From the IMG/VR virus record IMGVR_UViG_3300050343_000015, positions 1-47,317 of that record: a stretch of 47,317 nt of DNA. The stretch is one strand, 5' to 3'. The notes under the pieces are model-generated. The model ran no database searches. It was not told the DNA's origin and was given only the letters and a program-made list of their open reading frames with translations. Below are positions 1 through 7,164 of the stretch, piece after piece. Position numbers and translations under genes: made by a program. This stretch comes from a virus. Every line of letters begins with the position of its first letter. The first letter of the stretch is position 1.

Positions 1-340
1 ATAGTGTTACCCATTTCATTATTTCTTTTTCAGGTATAAAGAAAAAAGCAGGTTTAAATTCTAAATAACCTACAATAACACTTACATCTGGTTGAAATAT
101 TGGCATTAATTTAGGTAATAATACTATAGCAAAAACAGCAGTTAAAGCTATAATTCTTCTAGTCCACTGAAAACCTTTGTTGTCGTATTCTCTAGCTTCT
201 TTAAAACCTTTTTGTTGTATATCAGCTCTTTGTATAAGCATCTTTTGTTCTGCTTGTTTTGCTTTTATACTTTGTGACCAGATACTCATTACTCCACCTA
301 ATACAGTAGAGCCAAGCATAGTTATCATTTCAAATGGCAT
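1..340 (-). CDS. Holin-like membrane protein, haplotype 1 copy (cut by window edge)
   Basis: This is the N-terminal ~113 residues of a small membrane protein, cut by the left window edge; a full 143-residue copy lies at 39890-40321. The start at 340 begins MPFEMITMLGSTVLGG and directly follows the stop of the 40-residue gene. It has an N-terminal hydrophobic helix, a charged Gln/Lys-rich middle and a second hydrophobic helix containing RRIIALTAVFAIVLLP. Proteins of this kind precede the terminase genes in many marine T7-like phages. A holin or lysis role is inferred from size, membrane segments and position, not demonstrated. Confidence 0.7.
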   Translation of the reverse strand, partial: MPFEMITMLGSTVLGGVMSIWSQSIKAKQAEQKMLIQRADIQQKGFKEAREYDNKGFQWTRRIIALTAVFAIVLLPKLMPIFQPDVSVIVGYLEFKPAFFFIPEKEIMKWVTL

Positions 341-343
341 ATA

Positions 344-466
344 TTATAACCACCATAAAAATACAGACCATAAAATAAATGCTGTTAACATTCTTTTGTC
401 TGTATTCATTAAATAAATTTTAGCTTTATTTTTCCAAAAAGTTGGAGTATCTCCAAATATTATCAT
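344..466 (-). CDS. 40-residue single-span membrane protein
   Basis: A short ORF beginning MIIFGDTPTFWKNK and ending in a hydrophobic Trp-rich tail (FILWSVFLWWL). Its ATG overlaps the TGA of the preceding gene (ATGA), and it ends three bases before the holin-like gene, so it sits in a tight translationally coupled string. The hydrophobic C-terminus suggests one membrane span. It is absent from the second haplotype (between 40306 and 40321). The function is unknown; a lysis accessory role is possible from its neighbours. Confidence 0.6.
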   Translation of the reverse strand: MIIFGDTPTFWKNKAKIYLMNTDKRMLTAFILWSVFLWWL

Positions 467-672
467 GCATTATCTCCTAGTTTTTCACACTTCATTGATA
501 TATAAATTTGTCTTTCTATAAATTCTTCATTTACAGCCTGACCGATTGCTAATATTGTATTGTTACAATCTTCTTCTGTTTGTAATTTACCACTTAAAGG
601 TAAATCACCTGTCATGCATAAATTCTGTCCACTAACATTTAGCACACAAAGTAATGCAACTATTTTAAACAT
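463..672 (-). CDS. 69-residue Cys-containing protein with hydrophobic N-terminus
   Basis: It starts MFKIVALLCVLNVSGQNLCM, a short hydrophobic stretch that could be a signal peptide, followed by a soluble segment with several cysteines. The ATG lies within the end of the 58-residue gene upstream, and the stop overlaps the start of the 40-residue gene. Export and a spanin-like or periplasmic role is possible but unproven; no lipobox is clear. It is missing from haplotype 2, so it belongs to the variable lysis-side gene set. Confidence 0.6.
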   Translation of the reverse strand: MFKIVALLCVLNVSGQNLCMTGDLPLSGKLQTEEDCNNTILAIGQAVNEEFIERQIYISMKCEKLGDNA

Positions 673-836
673 TTACTAACTTTCTTTCCTGCATTTACAC
701 CATTTTTAATAATGTAACTTTGCGTTCCGTTAGCACCTGTTTCTACTTCTTTTTTTAAATTTTTTAACAATTGATTTTGCTTTTTATTTTGTTGTTGTGT
801 TTCGTGATACTTTTCTAATAGTTTTGTGTCTCTCAT
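660..836 (-). CDS. 58-residue predicted coiled-coil protein
   Basis: A Lys/Gln/Asn-rich small ORF starting MRDTKLLEKYHETQQQNKK, with helical heptad-like spacing in its first 35 residues. Its start lies inside the 3' part of the 43-residue ORF in another frame, and its stop overlaps the next ATG. Tight packing on one strand with end-to-start overlaps is the main support for it being real. The function is unknown. It is absent from the second late-region haplotype. Confidence 0.5.
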   Translation of the reverse strand: MRDTKLLEKYHETQQQNKKQNQLLKNLKKEVETGANGTQSYIIKNGVNAGKKVSKCLK

Positions 837-915
837 GTTTTTTAAATAAATTTTCTAACCATTCAAATAAATTATCTATTGAACCGCAAAAATTATATAT
901 CCATCTATCAATCAT
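784..915 (-). CDS. 43-residue hypothetical protein
   Basis: A small ORF starting MIDRWIYNFCGSIDNLFEWL, with an amphipathic or hydrophobic N-terminal half and a basic C-terminal half. The ATG is two bases after the stop of the XhlA-like gene. An amphipathic helix with a basic tail would suit a membrane-associated peptide, but no family is recognised. It is absent from haplotype 2. Confidence 0.45.
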   Translation of the reverse strand: MIDRWIYNFCGSIDNLFEWLENLFKKHERHKTIRKVSRNTTTK

Positions 916-916
916 T

Positions 917-1153
917 TTATTTAAATTGAAAAAATCCTATAATACCAACAATTAATGTTCCAATAGCAAGAATAACCTTAAGTCCACCCTTACCCATAGA
1001 AACATCTTGTCTTAACGACTTAATTTCTTTTCTCATTTCATCTATGCTTTTTAAAATGTTATTCATTCGTTCAGCACAAAGTTTCTCATGTGAAGAAAGT
1101 CTTACTCCAGTTGCTTCGTCAGCAAACTGTTTAAGATTATTCTTTTTAGCCAT
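917..1153 (-). CDS. XhlA-like coiled-coil and membrane-anchor protein (haplotype 1)
   Basis: This 78-residue protein has an N-terminal helical segment with HEKLCAERMNNILKSIDEM, a basic linker (EIKSLRQDVSMGKGG) and one C-terminal transmembrane helix (LAIGTLIVGIIGFFQ). This architecture resembles haemolysin XhlA and phage lysis-associated proteins, so a membrane-anchored lysis helper is likely. I chose the ATG at 1153 rather than the upstream in-frame start because it overlaps the stop region of the preceding tail gene. A fused version occurs at 40306-40907. Confidence 0.6.
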   Translation of the reverse strand: MAKKNNLKQFADEATGVRLSSHEKLCAERMNNILKSIDEMRKEIKSLRQDVSMGKGGLKVILAIGTLIVGIIGFFQFK

Positions 1154-3331
1154 GAGCTGTACATGGTACATTGTTAGTTCCAACTAGGGGTGCTTCTGCA
1201 AATGCACATGTAAATGTATGATTCACCAGAAGATTTAAACCTGCACCAGTTCAGTTCTAATTTAAAACCATTAGATAAAAATCTGTTGCAAACCTCCTGT
1301 AGCCTCTGCATTCAGCATTACTTGGGTGTTGCAAATAGATAGGGTTCATTTTCCAAAAGGATTGTAAGCTGTGTCTCTTTTATTATCATTTTCATATGCC
1401 ACCAATTATCAGTAGCACTCAGTGCATTTTTTACCATAACAAAAGCAGGTTTAAATCCTGTATAAACAAATGTTCCATCAGCATTTCCATTTCCTGTGTA
1501 GCTTCCAAACTTACTAAATCCTTTTTTCTCTGCGAAGCAGTAGGCTATCATATCATTTCCACTACCATTTACTGCACTATCTGTGCCAACAGAAAATACA
1601 TGTTGATGTTGGAGAAGTATTATTCCAAAAAAATTAGAGCAGTAATTCTGCTGCAGTAGTATTTAAATAATATTTAGTATTTCCTAAATTTTCATGATAA
1701 ACAGCCCAAGCACTTGAACCTAAAGATTTTGTAATAATCATTTTAGGTGCTAACACCTAATCCATGACCAACTGTTGCATTAGCACCATGTACCTGTATA
1801 TTTAACAATACTAAATCCACTTGTAGTATTAGCACTAACAGTTGAGGTTATAGAACCATCTGTATTTGATGAACCTGCACCATTTGCTTTCCAGTTCCAT
1901 GATGCAAAAGATCACTAATTATTGTTTCCACCATTATCACTTACCTAAAGTAAAACCATCACTATTCAAAAGCTGTTAAATTTGTGATTCTGTGTTTCTG
2001 CATTAGTTAAATTTGTATAAATTGCTTTTGTAGCACCTCTAACTGCATCATGTAATTCTATGATTTCCAGTTGTACTTCTTTTTTAATCCAAACCCAATC
2101 TGGTTGAAAACCTACTCCTGTAATAGATTGTGTTGAACCATTACCTGTATAAAGTTTAGTATTAAAATAATCTGATAGATTTATTAATTGTTGTGTATGC
2201 CATTATAAGTTTAATCCTTTTGTTGATAAAGCAGTATAGCCTGTTGGTACATCATATTCAAATATTCCTTTCCACTTGCGTTAGTTCCTGCACTAGATAC
2301 TGCTGTTGTTCCGAAGTAGCCATTGCCGAAGTTCCAGGCCATTCTTCTTACTGAAGTATTACCATCTCTACTATCACCGCAATCAATGAAAAAGCACCAT
2401 CATTTGTTCCAGATGGAGAAGATAGTATAAAGCACCTGTACCTGTAGAACCACTTGTAGGGTCACCACTATTTTGCCAAGTACCATTTTTAGAAAAATAA
2501 ATTTAATTATTATCTAAATCTACTGCTACTCCAATAATATCTCCTGCTGACCATAACTATCTACCATAAGAAGTACTTGATTTCCACCATATAGCTTTTT
2601 TCCATCATCACCATATAATAACTCTGTTATCTAAAGGATTTAATGTAGCAAAAACATTGCTTGGACAATCTTCTGTTTTTGTAAGTGTACCACCACCAAC
2701 TGTAAAGTTATTACCATTACCAGATTGGTCTGTAACACTGAATTACCATCTTTTAAAATAAAGAAACCATTGTTCCATAAGTTACACTTGGAGAAGTTTT
2801 AATTTTCCATTCTCCAGTTGTTGCATCTGTTTCTCCAAATGCTGAAGCATCATAAGCTGTGCCATCTATGAAATGAACATGAGACATTGAGCCATCAAAA
2901 TGATGTACCATTCCAATAACTTCCAACTTTAAATGAATCAGTACCATTAATTAAACAAATTTGTATTTTGAGATGGATATTGTAGCTATTTGAAAAAGAG
3001 TTTCTTGTTCTCCATTAACATATAATTTTTACTCTATTAGAAGATGTTGCTTGTGTAGTATCAACATTGAAACAACTACATGATACCAAGCCGAAGTATC
3101 TCTAAATATTCTATTCAGTAGAAACTAAATATTGAAAACCACTTTGATAATTCCATAAACTTAATTGTCCACCAGATTTAAAATATAATATATTATTGTT
3201 ATTACCATCATAACCTTGTGAAAAAAAATTAACCAGAACTTAAACTTGCTCTTTTTAACCCATGCACTAAAGGTAAATATTTGTTGGTTACCTGTTGAAC
3301 TTGGTGTTCTTGTTAAATATGTACTAGCCAT
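1146..3331 (-). pseudogene. LamG/concanavalin-like tail adhesin, frameshifted
   Basis: The start MASTYLTRTPSS at 3331 and the end (AFAEAPLVGTNNVPCTAHG) are typical of large tail-associated proteins in marine phages with LamG-type lectin folds. Between them the frame breaks many times, but pieces such as FTFSAWVKKSKF, FVYTGFKPAFVMVKNA and DNWWHMK remain recognisable. Breaks are single-base and scattered, so the intact gene (about 730 residues) was probably disrupted by sequencing error rather than decay. It lies between the IPT-domain protein and the XhlA-like gene. Carbohydrate recognition on the host surface is inferred. Haplotype 2 has a glycine-rich protein in this position instead. Confidence 0.65.
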
Positions 3332-3334
3332 TAG

Positions 3335-4069
3335 TTAAATTGTCCACCCACCTGTTGCACCGAAGCTAGAAGTTAAACTAAAGTTTCTATCTGCTGTTTG
3401 ACTTTCGGCATCTGTTGCTCGGATTGTAAATGTGTATGTTGTTGCGGCTGTTGATGACCCACCAAAATCGGTAGTAGTCAACGCACCTGTTGTTGAATTT
3501 AAAGTTATTCCTGCACCACTTAATACTGAAGTTGTTTCTGAATAAGTTACTGCACTATCTGATGTTGCTGATAAAGTTGCAAGTGTACCAGAGAAATCTC
3601 CTGCGAATGAACCTAATGAAGCACCAGTTACCCATGTAGGAGCATCTGATACTGTTAAGATTGTACCAGATAATACTGCTAAACCATTAGGATTTTCTAT
3701 TCTAATTTTGTATTGAGCATCTACTGATAAAGTTATTACTACTGTTAAAGACGTAGAGTTATTAAAAGTTACTGAAGTAGCATCATACCAAATACCTGTA
3801 GATGGATTTAATACTTCTACTTTTGGAATACTCTCAAAGTTAGCACCAGTTACAGTAATAGTAGCCTCTGTGTTATCTATTGTATCTGGAGAAATACTAG
3901 AAATCGTAGGTTTTGTTTCAGCAACACCTGTAAGGTTTGAACCATCTATTGCAGGTAATGTTGCAGGAAATACAGCGTCAGTTAATTTTGCTGAACCATC
4001 TAGTTTAGCAAGTTCGTTTGCTGTATTTGCGTCTGCAAATATATCTGCTAGTTCTCTAGCTTTACTCAT
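3335..4069 (-). CDS. IPT/TIG and cadherin-like-domain tail protein
   Basis: A 244-residue protein beginning MSKARELADIFADANTANE, a common N-terminal tag of marine phage fibre proteins. It is followed by an IPT/TIG-like Ig fold (about 55-140, TISSISPDTIDNTEATITV) and a cadherin/He_PIG-like repeat (about 150-235, with TYTFTIRATDAESQTADRNF). The C-terminus is GATGGWTI. It is probably an accessory tail or adhesin subunit placed between the short 80-residue gene and the LamG adhesin. The corresponding gene in haplotype 2 (41255-42827) shares the architecture but continues into a glycine-rich domain. Confidence 0.65.
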   Translation of the reverse strand: MSKARELADIFADANTANELAKLDGSAKLTDAVFPATLPAIDGSNLTGVAETKPTISSISPDTIDNTEATITVTGANFESIPKVEVLNPSTGIWYDATSVTFNNSTSLTVVITLSVDAQYKIRIENPNGLAVLSGTILTVSDAPTWVTGASLGSFAGDFSGTLATLSATSDSAVTYSETTSVLSGAGITLNSTTGALTTTDFGGSSTAATTYTFTIRATDAESQTADRNFSLTSSFGATGGWTI

Positions 4070-4072
4070 TTT

Positions 4073-4184
4073 TATTCTCCTACGATTTTAAGATTTTAAT
4101 TACTCTGCTACTGGTGGTGTATAACCAGTTAATGCAGTTGCTTCAGCTTGTGTTAATCCCAAGTCTAATAGCTTTTGATTGCCA
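4073..4184. repeat. 112-bp block identical to 42834-42945
   Basis: By eye these 112 bases are identical between the two haplotypes, while the flanking sequence on both sides differs strongly. The block covers the gap between two tail genes and the last 28 codons of the 80-residue gene. It may serve as a homology segment for exchanging tail modules. Confidence 0.8.
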
Positions 4185-4342
4185 GAAACTTGAGCATCTT
4201 TTCTAGCTTGTTCATCTGCTCTCATTTGTGTCATCAAAGCACTAGCTTTTTCTTTACTTGTATTAAATTCAGAAACCTCTTGCTCTGTTAAATCTACCAA
4301 AACTCCATTAGGATTTTCTGGATTTGTTAGCCATTTTTTCAT
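4100..4342 (-). CDS. 80-residue tail-island protein with conserved C-terminus
   Basis: It starts MKKWLTNPENPNGVLVDLT and ends QKLLDLGLTQAEATALTGY plus a few residues. The second copy (42861-43103) keeps NPENP-G near the N-terminus, has a diverged middle, and has an identical last ~26 residues. The middle is Lys/Glu/Ala-rich and probably helical. Its place between fibre genes suggests a fibre assembly helper or adaptor, comparable in position to small chaperones next to receptor-binding proteins. No named family is recognised. Confidence 0.65.
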   Translation of the reverse strand: MKKWLTNPENPNGVLVDLTEQEVSEFNTSKEKASALMTQMRADEQARKDAQVSGNQKLLDLGLTQAEATALTGYTPPVAE

Positions 4343-4344
4343 AA

Positions 4345-5265
4345 TTATTTTTTAACTCCCCATAATATTATTGTTGAACCACTACGAACATTTTGACCAT
4401 TCTGAAAATGAAAACTTAATCCTGTTGTAGCTGTTGTGCTGTGATAAATGGCATGACCAACTCCACCTGCTGTCCAACTAGAACCATTTGAACCAATCTG
4501 ATTTTCCCAAGTAAATTGTTTATAATAACTTGTGGTTTGAGGTTCATATATTTTTATTAATCCTCTGTTCCAAGTGTCATCTGTAGTATAAAGTTCATGT
4601 TCATTCCAAGTATTACTAATTTGTAATTCATTTCTTTTACCCCAACCAGTAGTAAAACTATTTTGTCTAATATCATTAAATGAACCAGCATTATTATCTC
4701 CAAAGTGATTGAAAGCACCAGAATATTCAGTAGCAGTATTTGGATTTCCAGTTGTATTTACTCTAAAATTTAAGTGTGCATCTGTTGTACTTGAACCACT
4801 AGCAATTCTTATTTTCCATTCACATTGATAATGAGAATAAGTAGTGTCATCATAGTATCCATCTAAAGATACATAACTAGCATCTGAACCAAGACTTGTT
4901 GATGCTAATTTTACAAAATCACTTGATACTGTACCCCAACTAGGATTAGCACCAGTACCACCAGTTTGCAATACTTGACCACTTGTTCCTGCACCAAGTC
5001 TTTGTAGACCAGACGCATCACGATATAAAATATCTCCTTGTGTTGTAATTGTTGTTCCTACATCAGTTCCATCAGTACCATTAGTACCTGCAGATGACAT
5101 TTGTTCAAAGTAAGTTGTATCAGTTGGAAGGTTTCCTGTACTTGCTTGTATACAAATGTATGACGAACCATTGTACGATACGACATCATCTATAGTATAA
5201 GCTGTACTACCTGCATAAATTCCCTTCCACTTGAATTTAATTGAGCCTAGATTTACTTGAGCCAT
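4345..5265 (-). CDS. Second tail-fibre/receptor-binding protein, haplotype 1 allele
   Basis: A 306-residue protein. Residues 1-60 form a carbohydrate-binding-module-like head (FKWKGIYAGSTAYTIDDVV, then SYNGSSYICI). A Gly/Thr linker containing LQRLGAGTSGQVLQTGG leads to a C-terminal domain of about 190 residues ending IILWGVKK. The head and linker are nearly identical to the gene at 43113-43996, but the C-terminal domain is unrelated by eye. This is the usual sign of a receptor-binding tip under exchange. It lies 12 bases downstream of the main tail fibre gene and probably forms part of the adsorption apparatus. Confidence 0.75.
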   Translation of the reverse strand: MAQVNLGSIKFKWKGIYAGSTAYTIDDVVSYNGSSYICIQASTGNLPTDTTYFEQMSSAGTNGTDGTDVGTTITTQGDILYRDASGLQRLGAGTSGQVLQTGGTGANPSWGTVSSDFVKLASTSLGSDASYVSLDGYYDDTTYSHYQCEWKIRIASGSSTTDAHLNFRVNTTGNPNTATEYSGAFNHFGDNNAGSFNDIRQNSFTTGWGKRNELQISNTWNEHELYTTDDTWNRGLIKIYEPQTTSYYKQFTWENQIGSNGSSWTAGGVGHAIYHSTTATTGLSFHFQNGQNVRSGSTIILWGVKK

Positions 5266-5277
5266 TATATTATTTCC

Positions 5278-7128
5278 TTATATTGTTGCTATTAGTTCGC
5301 CATTAGAAAGTGAGAATGTAAAACCACTCGCACTAAATAAAACATCATCAAATGTGGCGTATGTTGCACTTGAAATGTCGTCATCACCTTGATTAGTAGT
5401 AGTAACTATTAAGTCTCCATTACTATCTTTGTGAAATCCATAAACTTCTGCTGAAGAAGCATTAGAAAATTCTAAAGCTGTTGCACCAGAATTAACTACT
5501 AATGCTTGTCCTGCTGTACCTAAAGGCGGTACATCAGTTGCATCTGTAATACTAAAGTTTGCTAACGCAAATGTACCAAAAGCAACTATTTCTAAAATAT
5601 CATTTAAGTTAGCACCTGTAGTTAATACTATTGAATTACCTGTAGTTGCTGTAAAATCTGTTCCATTTACAAGTCTAATACCATTTAGGTAGACATCTAA
5701 GAAACCTGCGTCATACGCAAGAGTTGCAGAATTGTCATCTGTTCCTGTAAATGTTGTTTGACTGGCTGTTGCTGTATATTTAAACCTACTTGCAGTCCCG
5801 TTAACGCTAGAACCTGCCGCAGTCCACCCCGCAGAACCATAGACTTTCATGGTATCTGAGGCTGTATCAAAATATAAATCCCCTAAATCTAAGGCAGAAC
5901 CATCAGGGTCTTGTGTTGGTGCAGTTGCACTAGCACCTAAATATGTATTTGCAAAACTGTTTACTGAAGCTAGGTTTGTAGCTACTGTATTAACTGAAGC
6001 TATTGAATTACCAACATTATTAACATTAGTAATCGCACCACCAACCGCAGAAACATTAGCATTATTACTTGCTACTGTTGTTACATTACTTGAAATACCT
6101 GCAACTGAAGTTACATCTGAACTGATACCTGCTACAGTAGTTACATTTGATGCAATATTTTCTACTGCCGCAACATCACTTGATATGTTTGCTACGCTTG
6201 TAACATCTGAGCTGATACCTGCTACTGTGTTTATGTTAGCTGAATTAGCATTAACCGCATTTATGTTTGTGCTATTTGAGTTAACAGCAGATATGGCGCT
6301 TGATATTCCTGCTACTGAAGTTACGTCTGTATTGATGCCTGCAACAGTTGTTACATTTGCATCTATACCTGCTACTGTGTTTACATTTGCTATATTATTT
6401 CCAACTAAATCTACATTAGTAATAGCATTTGCAACTGTATCAATTTCTGAAGTTGCTTCGTTTAAATCATTTGCAACAGTCTCTACCTCTGAAACTGCTT
6501 CTGCTAAATCATTAGCTACTGCAATAACATCTGTAATGTTTGTTGCTACTGTGTTTACTGAAGCTATGTTTGTAGCTACAGTGCCTATATCTGTAGCATC
6601 ATTTGCTACTGCGGTAATATTAGCATCATTGTTTGCAACCGTAGTTACATCTGCCGCAATACCTGCTACTGTTGTAATGTTAGGTATGTTAGTTGATATA
6701 AATTGTTTGTTAACAGCATCTGTATTATCTACAGGGTCTGCTACATTTTTTAATCTTTTATTTTGTATATCCCAGTTAAAATCTACGTTATCTAATGATA
6801 TGACGTCACCTGCTTTATCAATCGCTTCTTGCGACATAAAGAACGCTTGGTCACTATCTGTATCTAGGTCATTTTCAGTTAATACTGAGCCTGATACGTA
6901 ATCTACTAATTTTGTATTTTGGCTTGTAGTTCTTCGTATTTCAATCGCAGCATTATTAGCAGGTGCTGTAGTAAATGTAAGGTTAGTACCTGCGGCATCT
7001 AAAGTGTAAGCTGTAACGTTTACACCTGCTACTGTAGCTGATAAATCAGCTGTATCTCTGTAACTAAAAGGTATAGCGTATGTAGTAGTTGTACCGTTTC
7101 CGGTGTATCTTACGAATGAATTAGCCAT
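5278..7128 (-). CDS. Tail fibre protein (T7 gp17-like)
   Basis: A 616-residue protein whose N-terminal ~110 residues match the T7 tail-fibre N domain that docks onto the tail (FVRYTGNGTTTTYAIPFSYR, later GSVLTENDLDTDSDQAFFMS). Residues ~150-390 are a run of 10-residue repeats of the kind VAGISSDVTS. A conserved block (DLYFDTASDTMKVYGSAGW) and a C-terminal domain follow. It lies directly after internal virion protein D, as in T7, and behind a predicted phage promoter. The fibre presumably makes first contact with the host. A heavily frameshifted second copy lies at 44012-45934. Confidence 0.9.
   Translation of the reverse strand: MANSFVRYTGNGTTTTYAIPFSYRDTADLSATVAGVNVTAYTLDAAGTNLTFTTAPANNAAIEIRRTTSQNTKLVDYVSGSVLTENDLDTDSDQAFFMSQEAIDKAGDVISLDNVDFNWDIQNKRLKNVADPVDNTDAVNKQFISTNIPNITTVAGIAADVTTVANNDANITAVANDATDIGTVATNIASVNTVATNITDVIAVANDLAEAVSEVETVANDLNEATSEIDTVANAITNVDLVGNNIANVNTVAGIDANVTTVAGINTDVTSVAGISSAISAVNSNSTNINAVNANSANINTVAGISSDVTSVANISSDVAAVENIASNVTTVAGISSDVTSVAGISSNVTTVASNNANVSAVGGAITNVNNVGNSIASVNTVATNLASVNSFANTYLGASATAPTQDPDGSALDLGDLYFDTASDTMKVYGSAGWTAAGSSVNGTASRFKYTATASQTTFTGTDDNSATLAYDAGFLDVYLNGIRLVNGTDFTATTGNSIVLTTGANLNDILEIVAFGTFALANFSITDATDVPPLGTAGQALVVNSGATALEFSNASSAEVYGFHKDSNGDLIVTTTNQGDDDISSATYATFDDVLFSASGFTFSLSNGELIATI
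5955..6685 (-). repeat. ~23 tandem 30-bp (10-residue) repeats in the tail-fibre shaft
   Basis: The protein reads as successive decapeptides such as VAGISSDVTS, VANISSDVAA, VAGIDANVTT and VATNIASVNT, with two 14-residue variants (VANDLAEAVSEVET, VANDLNEATSEIDT). The strict 10-residue spacing with V at position 1 and I/V near positions 4 and 8 suggests a repetitive fibrous shaft. The period is certain; the fold is inferred. Confidence 0.85.
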
Positions 7129-7145
7129 AATTTGTGTTTATCTCT

Positions 7146-7163
7146 TCTAAAAGGGGTACTTTA
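7146..7163 (-). promoter_or_regulatory. Predicted phage RNA polymerase promoter before tail fibre
   Basis: The minus strand reads TAAAGTACCCCTTTTAGA, sharing AAAGTACCC...AGA with the sites before SSB and RNA polymerase. It lies between the internal virion protein D stop and the tail-fibre start, about 20 bases upstream of the ATG. The same motif is kept (one extra C) at 45953-45971. Confidence 0.65.
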
Positions 7164-7164
7164 T

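Noticed and set aside
5849-6901. 350-residue plus-strand ORF
   Set aside because: It is antisense to the tail-fibre repeats; the repetitive low-complexity coding sequence leaves the opposite frame open. No ribosome site or homology is visible, and all other genes are on the minus strand.
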